58,020 nt of DNA from positions 63,729 through 121,748 of the forward strand of contig NZ_JAIQYY010000021.1 of the NCBI RefSeq assembly GCF_020181035.1. The letters are read 5' to 3'. This stretch comes from Streptomyces sp. CoH27 (lineage in GTDB: Bacteria > Actinomycetota > Actinomycetes > Streptomycetales > Streptomycetaceae). Both the position numbers and the translations under genes were made by a program. Below, in pieces: positions 1-7,414 of the stretch. Below the pieces are notes generated by a model that saw nothing but the letters and a program-made list of their open reading frames with translations, was not told the origin of the DNA and did no database searches. Within the stretch, counting starts at the first letter, position 1. Each line of letters begins with the position of its first letter.

Positions 1-3
1 GGA

Positions 4-1518
4 TCAGCGGGCCGACGACTCCAGCGACCCGGTCTCCAGCGCCTCGGTCCCCGCAACCGGCATGGCTGTCGAGGAGCCGGTCTCCACGCCCCGCCCGGAC
101 GCCTGTACCTCCTCCGCACCCAGCGGACCCGCGCTCCGGCGGGCCGGTATCACCAGCGCGGCCAGCGCCGCCGCGGCAACCACCGCCGAACCGGTGACCA
201 GGGCGGGCCGCAGGCCGTCCACGAAGCTCTGTGCGCTCTCGTAACCGCCCCGCGCGGAGAAGATCGACGACATCACGGCGATACCGAGCGCACCGCCCAC
301 CTCGCGCAGCGCGTTGTTCGCGCCGGAGGCGATGCCCTGCTCCTGCGGGCGGACGCTGGACATCACGAGGCTGGCGGCCGGGGCGAAGTACAGGGCCATG
401 CCGACCCCGCTGACGATCAGGGCAGGCAGCTGGGCGGCGTAGGAGGCGTCCACGGTGGCCACGACGGCCATGTAGCCGAGCCCGACGGCCTGCAGGAACA
501 GGCCCGCTGCGACGACGGGACGGCCCCCCAGGCGGTCGGAGAGGATGCCGGCGACCGGCGCGACGAGCATCGGCATACCGGTCCACGGCAGCATCCTGAG
601 GCCCGCCTCGGTGGGCGAGTAGCCGAGCACGCCCTGCATGTACTGGCTGAGCAGGAAGATCGAGCCGAACATCCCGACGAACATCAGCAGACTGGCCGCG
701 TTGATCCCGGAGAACGCGCGGGAGCGGAACAGCCGCATGGGGAGCATCGGGTTCTCCGCGCGCGAGCTGTACAGAACGAACCCGGCCAGCAGCGCGGCAC
801 CGGCGAACAGAGCGGTGAGGACCACGGTGTCGGTCCAGCCGTCGGCGGGCCCGCGGACCAGGCCGTAGACGATCCCGAAGAGCCCGCCGCTGGCGAGCAG
901 TGTGCCGGCGACGTCGAGCGGGGCGCCGGTGCCGTGGGACTCGGCGAGCCGCAGCCGGGCGAGCGGCAGCACGGCCAGGCCGAGCGGCACGTTCAGCCAG
1001 AAGATCCAGTGCCAGGAGACGTGCTCGGTGAGGCTGCCGCCGATGAGCGGTCCGGAGGCGACGGCGAGGCCGTTGACGGCACCCCAGATGCCGTACATCA
1101 TCCCGCGCCTGGCGGCGGGCACGGCGGCGGTCAGCAGGGTCAGCGTGAGCGGCATCATCACGGCCGCGCCGACGCCCTGCACCGCGCGGGCGGCGATCAA
1201 CGCGCCGATGCCGGGCGCCATGGCCGCGGCGGCGGAGGCGCCGGTGAAGACGGTGAGTCCGGCGATGAAGAGCCGGCGGCGCCCGAACCGGTCACCGAGC
1301 GCGGCGCCGAACATGAGCAGCACGGCGAAGGTGAGCGTGTAGGCGCTCACGGTCCATTCGAGGTCGTCCAGCGCCCCGCCGAGGTCCTTGCGGATGGATG
1401 GCAGGGCGGTGGTGACGACGAGGTTGTCGAGGGCCGCCATGAATCCGGCGACGCTGGTGATGACGAGGGTCCAGGCGGCGCCCCCGCGTCCTGTGCTCGG
1501 TGAGTTCTGCTGTGGCAT
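4..1518 (-). CDS. MFS drug exporter, DHA2 (EmrB/QacA) type
   Basis: A 504-residue inner-membrane protein, probably a proton-driven exporter of toxic compounds. It has about 14 hydrophobic segments. The MFS signature GDRFGRRR follows the second membrane segment (residues ~75-82), and the motif-C-like region near residue 155 (GLAVASGPLIGG) is typical of drug antiporters. The ATG start has a GGGGGAGAG ribosome site just upstream. It lies downstream of and in line with the TetR gene, and an operator shared with that gene sits 23 bases before the start, so repression by the TetR protein is likely. The substrate cannot be told from sequence. Confidence 0.9.
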   Translation of the reverse strand: MPQQNSPSTGRGGAAWTLVITSVAGFMAALDNLVVTTALPSIRKDLGGALDDLEWTVSAYTLTFAVLLMFGAALGDRFGRRRLFIAGLTVFTGASAAAAMAPGIGALIAARAVQGVGAAVMMPLTLTLLTAAVPAARRGMMYGIWGAVNGLAVASGPLIGGSLTEHVSWHWIFWLNVPLGLAVLPLARLRLAESHGTGAPLDVAGTLLASGGLFGIVYGLVRGPADGWTDTVVLTALFAGAALLAGFVLYSSRAENPMLPMRLFRSRAFSGINAASLLMFVGMFGSIFLLSQYMQGVLGYSPTEAGLRMLPWTGMPMLVAPVAGILSDRLGGRPVVAAGLFLQAVGLGYMAVVATVDASYAAQLPALIVSGVGMALYFAPAASLVMSSVRPQEQGIASGANNALREVGGALGIAVMSSIFSARGGYESAQSFVDGLRPALVTGSAVVAAAALAALVIPARRSAGPLGAEEVQASGRGVETGSSTAMPVAGTEALETGSLESSAR

Positions 1519-1540
1519 CTCTCCCCCAGAGAGTGATCTA

Positions 1541-1560
1541 GTTAGTCATTGATTACTAAC
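1541..1560. promoter_or_regulatory. TetR operator in front of the MFS gene
   Basis: A GTTAGT-N8-ACTAAC dyad lies 23 bases upstream of the exporter start. In inverted orientation it matches the site before the TetR gene at 18 of 20 positions, giving the consensus GTTAGTSATTGAKTACTAAC. Two copies in exactly the two expected places make this a strong candidate binding site for the neighbouring TetR protein. Confidence 0.8.
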
Positions 1561-1603
1561 TTTTTGGCGCAGGAAAAGAGGCAGGACAATCCGCCTCGTT
1601 CCG

Positions 1604-2164
1604 CTACTTCTCCAGCCGGCCGGTGGTCCGGGCCGACGGATACATCCCCTGCCAGACCCGGTGTTCGGGCGGAAACCCCATGGCCGCAAGGGTGTTGATG
1701 AGCATTCCGTACGCCAGGAAGGTCGTGGTGTCGTTGTCGTCCGCCCCCAGCGGCAGGTGAACGGTGTCCCAGAGCTTCATCCAGCCGGCCCGTACCGCCT
1801 CGCCGAACTCGTGGTCACCCTCCGCCTCGGCCGCCGCAACCGTGATGTAGGTCTGCATCTGCATCTGCAGCCTCTCGGGCTGCTCCGTGATCAGCCGCAC
1901 ATAGGCGTTCGCCATGGCGTGCAGGGCCTCCTCACCCTCCAGCCCCTCGGCCGCCTCCCCCAGGACCCGGCAGGTGTCCTCCACACAGCGGAGGGACGCG
2001 GCGGCGAAGATCGCCTTCTTGCCCGCGAAGAGCCGGAAGAGGTACGGCTGCGATACGCCCACGCGGCTCGCGATCGCCTCCGTGGACGTGCCGTAGTAGC
2101 CCTTCTGCGCGAACTCCGCGATTGCCGCGCGGATGACACTCTCGCGCCGCTCTTCTGCACTCAT
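1604..2164 (-). CDS. TetR family transcriptional repressor
   Basis: A 186-residue regulator. The N-terminal helix-turn-helix (about residues 10-55) contains the family pattern AIAEFAQKGYYGTSTEAIA followed by VSQPYLFRLFAGKKAIF. The C-terminal ligand domain is not recognisable. The ATG at 2164 is preferred. An in-frame TTG at 2194 would add ten residues but lies inside the operator at 2183-2202, which more likely lies outside the coding sequence. It is transcribed in the same direction as the MFS exporter next to it. The paired operators imply autoregulation and control of the exporter. Confidence 0.88.
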   Translation of the reverse strand: MSAEERRESVIRAAIAEFAQKGYYGTSTEAIASRVGVSQPYLFRLFAGKKAIFAAASLRCVEDTCRVLGEAAEGLEGEEALHAMANAYVRLITEQPERLQMQMQTYITVAAAEAEGDHEFGEAVRAGWMKLWDTVHLPLGADDNDTTTFLAYGMLINTLAAMGFPPEHRVWQGMYPSARTTGRLEK

Positions 2165-2182
2165 CCTGACCACGGGAAGGAA

Positions 2183-2202
2183 GTTAGTACTCAATCACTA
2201 AC
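2183..2202. promoter_or_regulatory. TetR operator at its own gene
   Basis: A GTTAGT-N8-ACTAAC dyad lies 19 bases upstream of the preferred ATG of the TetR gene. Read on the minus strand it is nearly identical to the dyad before the exporter. It suggests autorepression. Confidence 0.8.
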
Positions 2203-2232
2203 TTGGCAAGGGGGTCTTCGGCACGGGCATGC

Positions 2233-2267
2233 GTAAGGGGCGCCCCACCATGGAGGACGCCCCTTAC
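2233..2267 (-). terminator. Terminator after the MaoC pair
   Basis: A perfect 10-base-pair stem (GTAAGGGGCG with CGCCCCTTAC) and a 15-base loop, placed 23 bases after the stop of the second MaoC gene. It may also insulate the TetR gene promoter. Confidence 0.7.
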
Positions 2268-2289
2268 CTCAAGCACTGCGCGCTTGCCG

Positions 2290-2718
2290 TCAGGCCAGTC
2301 GTACGACCGCCCGGGACATGCCCAGCACCTTCTGGCCGCCACTGGTCGCCGTCAGGTCCACGCGGACGGTGTTGTCGTCCAGCTTGGCCGCGACCTTGCC
2401 GCTGACCTCGATCTGGGCGCCCTTGTCGTCGTTCGGCACGACGACGGGCTTGGTGAAGCGGACGCCGTACTCCACGACCGCGCCCGGGTCCCCGGTCCAG
2501 TCGGTGACCACGCGGATCGCCTCGGCCATGGTGAACATGCCGTGCGCGATGACGTCCGGCAGGCCGACCTCCTTGGCGAACTTCTCGTTCCAGTGGATCG
2601 GGTTGAAGTCCCCGGAGGCGCCCGCGTAGCGCACGAGCGTGGCACGGGTCACGGGAAAGGTCTGGGCCGGCAGCTCGGTGCCGACCTCGACGTCGTCGTA
2701 CGCGATCTTCGCCGTCAT
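2290..2718 (-). CDS. MaoC-like dehydratase subunit (HadB-like)
   Basis: A 142-residue single hot-dog protein of the MaoC/R-hydratase family. The hydratase signature is visible at about residues 30-62: YAGASGDFNPIHWNEKFAK followed by GLPDVIAHGMF. Its Asp (in GDFNPIH) and His are the catalytic pair known from enoyl-CoA hydratase 2 and mycobacterial HadB. It starts seven bases after the stop of the other MaoC gene, so the two are probably co-transcribed and form a heterodimeric 3-hydroxyacyl thioester dehydratase. The acyl substrate is unknown. In actinobacteria this pair commonly sits next to rpmG. Confidence 0.85.
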   Translation of the reverse strand: MTAKIAYDDVEVGTELPAQTFPVTRATLVRYAGASGDFNPIHWNEKFAKEVGLPDVIAHGMFTMAEAIRVVTDWTGDPGAVVEYGVRFTKPVVVPNDDKGAQIEVSGKVAAKLDDNTVRVDLTATSGGQKVLGMSRAVVRLA

Positions 2719-2725
2719 CAGGTCC

Positions 2726-3178
2726 TCACGCCTCCTCGGCCGCGCGGGCCACGAGCTTGGTCCAGGCGGTCACGACATGCTCGCCCGCCTCGTCGTGCAC
2801 CTCACCGCGGATGTCCAGGATGTCGTTGCCCGCCATGGACTTGATCGCCTCGATGGTGGAGGTGACCGTGAGCCGGTCTCCGGCGCGCACGGGGCGGTTG
2901 TAGGCGAACTTCTGGTCGCCGTGCACCACGCGGCTGTAGTCGAGGCCGAGCTGCGGGTCCTCGACGACCTGACCGGCGGCCCGGAAGGTGATGGAGAACA
3001 CGAACGTCGGCGGGGCGATCACATCGGAATGCCCGAGCGCCTTCGCGGCCTCCGGGTCCGTGTACACCGGGTTGGCCTCTCCCACCGCCTCGGCGAACTC
3101 GCGGATCTTCTCCCGGCCCACCTCGTAGGGCGCGGTGGGCGGGTAGGTCCGTCCCACGAAGGACTGGTCGAGCGCCAT
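2726..3178 (-). CDS. MaoC N-terminal-domain dehydratase subunit (HadA/HadC-like)
   Basis: A 150-residue hot-dog protein of the FAS1-type dehydratase domain. It carries the pattern FAEAVGEANPVYTDPEAA near residue 28 and APPTFVFSITF near residue 55. This subunit usually lacks its own catalytic pair and helps bind substrate for the HadB-like partner. The ATG at 3178 is chosen because AGGAGG lies eight bases before it; the GTG at 3187 overlaps that ribosome site. It is the first gene of the two-gene unit and lies downstream of rpmG on the same strand. Confidence 0.83.
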   Translation of the reverse strand: MALDQSFVGRTYPPTAPYEVGREKIREFAEAVGEANPVYTDPEAAKALGHSDVIAPPTFVFSITFRAAGQVVEDPQLGLDYSRVVHGDQKFAYNRPVRAGDRLTVTSTIEAIKSMAGNDILDIRGEVHDEAGEHVVTAWTKLVARAAEEA

Positions 3179-3243
3179 GCCCGGCACCTCCTGATGTCTG
3201 CTGTGATGGCCCCAAATTAGCCGTAAACCGGCCGGTGAAACGC

Positions 3244-3279
3244 CGTGAGGCCGCCCCCTCGGAAGGGGACGGCCTCACG
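3244..3279 (-). terminator. Terminator after rpmG
   Basis: A 10-base-pair stem (CGTGAGGCCG with CGGCCTCACG) extended by a C-run/G-run pairing, 22 bases after the rpmG stop. Confidence 0.7.
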
Positions 3280-3300
3280 TACGAGCCTGTTGAACCCTGT

Positions 3301-3465
3301 TCAGCGCGTCTCGCGGTGCGCAGTGTGCGCGTTGCAGCGCGGGCAGTGCTTCTTCATCTCAAGACGGTCCGGGTTGTTACGCCGGTTCTTCTTGGTGATG
3401 TAGTTCCGCTCCTTGCACTCCACGCAGGCCAGCGTGATCTTCGGGCGGACGTCGGTGGCAGCCAC
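3301..3465 (-). CDS. rpmG: 50S ribosomal protein L33
   Basis: A 54-residue protein reading MAATDVRPKITLACVECKER and ending in HTAHRETR. It has the paired zinc-binding cysteines CxxC (ACVEC) and CPRC. It is the zinc-binding form of L33, a structural protein of the large ribosomal subunit. The start is GTG with AGGAG seven bases before it. It lies just downstream of two tRNA genes on the same strand, a standard actinobacterial arrangement of translation genes. Confidence 0.96.
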   Translation of the reverse strand: MAATDVRPKITLACVECKERNYITKKNRRNNPDRLEMKKHCPRCNAHTAHRETR

Positions 3466-3555
3466 GTGAGTGCTCCTAAGACGAACGGATGGACTGATTT
3501 AACGCAAGAAAGAGTAGCCGATCGAAGGACCGACCCCGCAATCGGCTACTGTCAG

Positions 3556-3628
3556 TAGCGGTGACCGGACTTGAACCGGTGACACAGCGATTATGAGCCG
3601 CTTGCTCTACCGACTGAGCTACACCGCT
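3556..3628 (-). tRNA. tRNA-Met (CAU)
   Basis: A 73-base cloverleaf. The acceptor stem is AGCGGTG/CACCGCT with discriminator A. The D-arm begins TAGCTCAGTCGG, the anticodon loop is CTCATAA and the T-loop is GTTCAAG. The encoded 3' end lacks CCA. It does not start with the initiator-type CGCGGGG, so it is an elongator Met, or less likely a CAU-anticodon Ile tRNA. Confidence 0.93.
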
Positions 3629-3674
3629 TTGATGCGATCGGGCCCCGCCTTTCGGCGGGAACCTCTCACACCAG

Positions 3675-3747
3675 AGCCCCAAAACGGAATCGAACCGTTG
3701 ACCTTCTCCTTACCATGGAGACGCTCTGCCGACTGAGCTATTGGGGC
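3675..3747 (-). tRNA. tRNA-Thr (GGU)
   Basis: A 73-base cloverleaf. The acceptor stem is GCCCCAA/TTGGGGC, the anticodon stem-loop is TCTCC-ATGGTAA-GGAGA with anticodon GGT, and the T-loop is GTTCGAT. CCA is not encoded. It is first in the unit tRNA-Thr, tRNA-Met, rpmG. Confidence 0.95.
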
Positions 3748-3760
3748 GAGCGATGAAGAC

Positions 3761-3788
3761 ATTACACGGTCCGCCGCCGTTCACCCAA
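3761..3788 (-). promoter_or_regulatory. Possible promoter of the tRNA-Thr/tRNA-Met/rpmG unit
   Basis: On the minus strand a TTGGGT box, 16 bases, then TGTAAT. The predicted transcript start is about seven bases before tRNA-Thr. This is a housekeeping-sigma-like pattern found by eye only. Confidence 0.4.
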
Positions 3789-3863
3789 ATCCGTATCCGG
3801 CGGCCCGTCACACCCCCCATCTCAGCCCGCACAACCGCCTCCTGAGACGTATCCCGACGCCGG

Positions 3864-3925
3864 ACACGCGCGCGTGGGCCTCCGCGGGAACAGTGGATCG
3901 ACGCCCACGCGCGCGTGGGCGTCGA
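3864..3925. repeat. Perfect 28-base palindrome with a partial second copy
   Basis: Positions 3898-3925 form an uninterrupted 28-base palindrome with half-site TCGACGCCCACGCG. Positions 3866-3879 repeat its central ACGCGCGCGTGGGC. It lies in the 379-base gap between tRNA-Thr and the amidohydrolase gene. Apart from a possible tRNA promoter, nothing else is seen in that gap. It could be an operator or a divergent-unit insulator. Confidence 0.6.
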
Positions 3926-4126
3926 CAGGACCGGTTCGGGGCCACGCGGGCGGGCGACACGTGTACCGCCATGGGCGGACCACACCGGTACGACTATTGC
4001 GCTCCTGCGCGCCCCACGCGGCTCGCCACCCTAGGCTCGACTCACTCTGCGTGATCTTGGGGGCCCGCGCCCCCGCGTCTCTCACGCAGGTACGCCCCGA
4101 GCCCCCGGCCCCGACCCTGGAGCGCG

Positions 4127-5392
4127 ATGCCCGACAGCCAGCCGCAGCCCCATCCGCCGTCGAACTCCCCGGGCCCCTCGGGACAGCCCGACCCGGCCGC
4201 CCTGCTGCTGTGCGGGGCACGGCTCACCGACGGCCGGACCGTGGACGTACGGCTGAGCGGCGGGCGCATCGAGGCGGTGGGCACGGCGGGCAGCCTGGCA
4301 CCGGGCCCGGCCCGTACGGGCACCACGCGCGTGGACCTCAGCGGCTATCTGCTCCTGCCGGCGCCGGCCGAACCGCACGCCCACGCCGACACGGCCCTGT
4401 CCGCCGAGGCGCCCGGCCCGGTGTCGTGCACGCCTGAGAACGTCCAGCGCCGGGCGACGGAGGCGGCCTTGCTGCAGCTCGGACACGGGGCGACGGCGGT
4501 ACGCGCGCACGTGCGCGTGGGCGACGTCCAGGGACTCGGCGCGCTGGGCGCCGTCCTGCAGGCGCGGCGGTCGCTGCGGGGGCTCGCGGAGCTGACGACG
4601 GTGGCCACCCCGCGGCTGCTGACCGGCGTGGCGGGCGCGGACGGGCTCGCCATGCTGCGTGATGCGCTGAAGATGGGCGCCTCCGTGGTGGGCGGCTGCC
4701 CGGACCTGGACCCCGACCCCGCGGGCTATGTCGAGGCGGTCCTGGAGGTGGCCTCCGAGCACGGCTGCCCGGTGGACCTGCACACGGACGCCGCCGACCC
4801 GGCCCGGTTGTCCCGGCTCGCGGTCATGGCGGGGGGCCTGCGCCCCGGCGTGACAATCGGGCCGTGCGCCGGTCTCGGGCGCCTGCCCGCCGAGAGCGCC
4901 TCGCGCGCCGCCGACCAGCTCGCGGCGGCCGGCGTCACGGTGGTGTGCCTGCCCCAGGGCGGCTGCTGCGCCGCCGAGCGCCGGGACACGCCTCCGGTAC
5001 GGCTGCTGCGCTCGGCCGGGGTACGGGTGGCGGCCGGCAGCGGCGCCCTGCGGGACGTCTCCAACCCCGTCGGCCGCGGCGATCCCCTGGAGGCGGCCTA
5101 CCTCCTCGCCTCCGCCCACGGCCTGCGCCCGGAGGACGCCTACGACGCCGTGAGCACCTCGGCCCGCGCGGTCCTGGGCCTGCCGGAGGTACGCGTGGAG
5201 GCGGGCTTCCCGGCCGACCTGCTGGCCGTACGCGGCACCCACCTGCCCGGCGCCCTCTCCCTCGCCTACAGCCGCATCGTGGTCCACCGGGGGCGCGTGG
5301 TCGCCCGCACCAGTGCGGTCCGCGAGTACTGCAACTCGGCAGCGACAGCGGAACTGGGGCTACCGCGGCAGGGGCGGGGCGAACTGTCGTGA
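4127..5392 (+). CDS. Amidohydrolase-fold protein, cytosine-deaminase-like, lacking key catalytic residues
   Basis: A 421-residue protein of the metal-dependent hydrolase superfamily. The N-terminal beta sandwich leads to the HxH motif PHAHAD (H84, H86). DLHTDA (H219) and the segment around 245-315 align with the cytosine deaminase CodA pattern. However, the CodA positions E217, H246 and D313 appear as A222, C247 and G306 here. The metal site and general acid/base are therefore largely gone, and a deaminase reaction is doubtful. The start has TGGAG close upstream. The gene stands alone between tRNAs and an oxidoreductase gene. It may be a pseudo-enzyme or bind a ligand. Confidence 0.75.
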   Translation: MPDSQPQPHPPSNSPGPSGQPDPAALLLCGARLTDGRTVDVRLSGGRIEAVGTAGSLAPGPARTGTTRVDLSGYLLLPAPAEPHAHADTALSAEAPGPVSCTPENVQRRATEAALLQLGHGATAVRAHVRVGDVQGLGALGAVLQARRSLRGLAELTTVATPRLLTGVAGADGLAMLRDALKMGASVVGGCPDLDPDPAGYVEAVLEVASEHGCPVDLHTDAADPARLSRLAVMAGGLRPGVTIGPCAGLGRLPAESASRAADQLAAAGVTVVCLPQGGCCAAERRDTPPVRLLRSAGVRVAAGSGALRDVSNPVGRGDPLEAAYLLASAHGLRPEDAYDAVSTSARAVLGLPEVRVEAGFPADLLAVRGTHLPGALSLAYSRIVVHRGRVVARTSAVREYCNSAATAELGLPRQGRGELS

Positions 5393-5490
5393 GGGGCGCG
5401 GGGCGCCGCGTACAGGCGGGGCGCTGCGAGGGCGGGGAGCTATGCGGGGGGGACGGGGAGCCGAGGGCGCTTGGATGCCTTGAAGGCCAG

Positions 5491-5619
5491 GGCCGTAGAG
5501 GCCGGGGGCCGTAGAGGCCAGGGCGCCGTAGAGGCCTGGGCTGTGGAGCAGTGATGGGGCGCGAGGCGCTCGGAGTGGGCACTGGGCGCGCGGTTACGAG
5601 CGCGCGCTCTGCGCTCGTA
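5491..5619. repeat. GGCCGTAGAGGCC minisatellite and a strong hairpin in a 329-base gene-free stretch
   Basis: Between the amidohydrolase stop (5392) and the next start (5722), three copies of (G)GCCGTAGAGGCC occur at 5491-5503, 5507-5519 and 5525-5536. They are followed by a perfect 9-base-pair hairpin TACGAGCGC/GCGCTCGTA at 5595-5619. No coding sequence is evident in the stretch. Confidence 0.6.
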
Positions 5620-5721
5620 GTGCACGTCTGGCGCGGGGGCGTGGGCGCGCGCCCGGCGTGCTCCGGCCATGCCGGTCAACTCGTGCGGCGGATGCGCCCC
5701 CTCGGGCGTACGGTCGGAATC

Positions 5722-6378
5722 ATGCGCATTGTCATCGCTGGTGGTCATGGTCAGATCGCGCTGCGGCTGGAGCGCCTGCTCTCCGCGCGCGGAGATGAGG
5801 TCGCGGGCATCATCCGCACGGCGGAGCAGGGCGCCGACCTGCGAGCGGCCGGGGCCGAACCGGTCCTGCTCGACCTGGAGTCCGCCTCGGTCGAGGAGGT
5901 CGCGGCGCATCTGCAGGGCGCCGACGCGGCGGTCTTCGCGGCAGGCGCGGGCCCGGGCAGCGGCACGGCCCGCAAGGAGACGGTGGACAAGGGCGCGGCG
6001 GTGCTGTTCGCGGACGCGGCGGTACGCGCGCGCGTACGCCGCTTTCTGGTCGTCTCCTCGATGGGCGCGGATCCCGCGCACCAGGGCAACAACGTCTTCG
6101 ACGCGTATCTGCGGGCCAAGGGCGAGGCGGACGCGTACGTGTCCCGTCAGGAGGCCCTGGACTGGACGATCCTGCGGCCCGGCTCGCTGACGGACGACGC
6201 CGGTACCGGCCAGGTCCGGCTGGAGGCGCACACCGGGCGTGGGATGGTCCCGAGGGACGACGTGGCGGCCGTACTGGCCGAGTTGGTGGACACCCCGGCG
6301 ACGACCGGCCTGACGCTGGAACTCATCAGCGGGTCGCAGCCGGTGTCGGTCGCGGTGAAGTCGGTGGCCGGGAACTGA
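5722..6378 (+). CDS. NAD(P)-binding atypical SDR (NmrA/YwnB-like)
   Basis: A 218-residue Rossmann protein. It begins MRIVIAGGHGQIALRLERLL, whose GGxGxxG-like loop binds the dinucleotide. It also has VVSSMGAD near residue 111 and YLRAKGEAD near 131, the Y-xxx-K pair of extended/atypical SDRs, then the typical WTILRPGSLTDD. Related proteins act as NAD(P)H-dependent reductases or redox sensors; the substrate is unknown. The ATG at 5722 is preferred because the conserved fold starts there, although the frame is open further upstream. Confidence 0.82.
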   Translation: MRIVIAGGHGQIALRLERLLSARGDEVAGIIRTAEQGADLRAAGAEPVLLDLESASVEEVAAHLQGADAAVFAAGAGPGSGTARKETVDKGAAVLFADAAVRARVRRFLVVSSMGADPAHQGNNVFDAYLRAKGEADAYVSRQEALDWTILRPGSLTDDAGTGQVRLEAHTGRGMVPRDDVAAVLAELVDTPATTGLTLELISGSQPVSVAVKSVAGN

Positions 6379-6389
6379 GGCGGGTCGCC

Positions 6390-6420
6390 GCCCGTTGAAC
6401 GGTCGCAGCCCTCAACGGGC
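6390..6420 (+). terminator. Terminator after the NAD(P)-binding gene
   Basis: A 9-base-pair stem GCCCGTTGA/TCAACGGGC with a 13-base loop, starting 12 bases after the stop codon. It also separates this gene from the convergent small zinc-finger gene. Confidence 0.65.
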
Positions 6421-6462
6421 CGCGTTGCACTGCCCGCTGTCACCCCATGAGCATCCACCGCG

Positions 6463-6675
6463 TCAGAACAGGGGCAACTGCCCGGGAAACTCCGGCACGG
6501 CGTAGCCGTCCAACGCCTGCTGGACCGCACCGAGTTGCGCCTGCTGCCGCGACCCGGCGCAGGAGACGAGCTCGCCGTTCTCCCGCGCCCCGGGCGGGTC
6601 GTGCCTCGCGAAACGGCCCGCCACGACGGCGATGTCGCGGCGGCACACGGGACAGGTTCTGCGTCGGGAGGACAT
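6463..6675 (-). CDS. Small zinc-ribbon-like hypothetical protein
   Basis: A 70-residue protein beginning MSSRRRTCPVCRRDI, with a CPVC knuckle (residues 8-11), a second cysteine near residue 39 and a conserved-looking FARHDPPG segment. The family is not recognised by name, but small proteins of this look are common in Streptomyces. It may bind zinc. It is probably transcribed with the small gene to its right. Confidence 0.6.
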   Translation of the reverse strand: MSSRRRTCPVCRRDIAVVAGRFARHDPPGARENGELVSCAGSRQQAQLGAVQQALDGYAVPEFPGQLPLF

Positions 6676-6716
6676 GTCGTCAGTGTGCCCCGCGGACGAG
6701 CGCGGGGCACAGCGCC

Positions 6717-6941
6717 TCAGGTGCGGGTCTCGGCCTCCCAGCGGTCGGGCCCCACCCCGCGCCAGTCGATCAGGGGCGAGTCGGCCACCTGCTCCGGCTC
6801 GATCTCCAGCCCCGCGCGGCGCAGGAACTCCACCAGGTCCCGCACGCTGTGCGCAAGACCGAGGATCTCGCCGTCCACACGGACCCGGCGCCCACCGGTC
6901 GGGGACGGCAGATGCACGATGATGGGTCGCTTCCCGGCCAT
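6717..6941 (-). CDS. Small conserved-looking hypothetical protein
   Basis: A 74-residue protein from the ATG at 6941 (MAGKRPIIVHLPSPTGGRRV). It has alternating charged and hydrophobic residues and ends in ...DRWEAETRT. No domain is recognised. A longer form starting at ATG 6989 adds a Gly/Ala/Pro-rich leader that looks non-conserved, and neither start has a well-spaced ribosome site. Forty-one bases separate its stop from the start of the zinc-ribbon gene. Confidence 0.5.
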   Translation of the reverse strand: MAGKRPIIVHLPSPTGGRRVRVDGEILGLAHSVRDLVEFLRRAGLEIEPEQVADSPLIDWRGVGPDRWEAETRT

Positions 6942-7057
6942 GGCTCCAGCATCGTCCGCCCCGCCGGGACCCGCACCCGGGCCGGTCATTCCTGCATCCC
7001 CAAGCTATCGCTCATGCGTTCGATTCTAGCGAAGAGCAGCCGAGGACAACGCAAACG

Positions 7058-7099
7058 ACGAGAGCCCGTGATCTGCTCTCACAGATCACGGGCTCTCGT
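7058..7099 (-). terminator. Terminator after tRNA-Tyr
   Basis: A perfect 18-base-pair inverted repeat (arms 7058-7075 and 7082-7099) with a six-base loop, seven bases beyond the tRNA 3' end. Confidence 0.85.
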
Positions 7100-7106
7100 T
7101 CCCGTG

Positions 7107-7188
7107 TGGCGGCGCCAGGATTCGAACCTGGGAAGGCTGAGCCGGCAGATTTACAGTCTGCTCCCTTTGGCCGCTCGGGCACACCGCC
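7107..7188 (-). tRNA. tRNA-Tyr (GUA)
   Basis: An 82-base class II tRNA with a long variable arm. The acceptor stem is GGCGGTG/CGCCGCC with discriminator A, the anticodon stem-loop is GCAGA-CTGTAAA-TCTGC and the T-loop is GTTCGAA. From memory, a tRNA-Tyr gene at this chromosomal place is the SLP1 attachment site in S. coelicolor. Here its flanks look uninterrupted. Confidence 0.95.
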
Positions 7189-7414
7189 GGGTAGTGCTGC
7201 CTTCGAACCCGCTTTCGGCGGTGCTCCCCGGCAACGACGTAAACAATACCCGATGCAGAGGGGTGCTTCGCCACCCGGTTGATCTCCACCTGCCGGCTCC
7301 CGGGGTGGCTAGGCTGGTGCGGATGCGGCCCGGTGTCATGCCGGGCCCGGCGGCCGCCGCCGCGCACGCCGGCACGCACCCGATTCGCACCCTGATATCA
7401 AGGAGCCACAGGAC

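Noticed and set aside
7261..7414. A promoter with TAGGCT near 7309 for yajQ
   Set aside because: No -35 element at a normal distance was found, so it is not listed as a feature.
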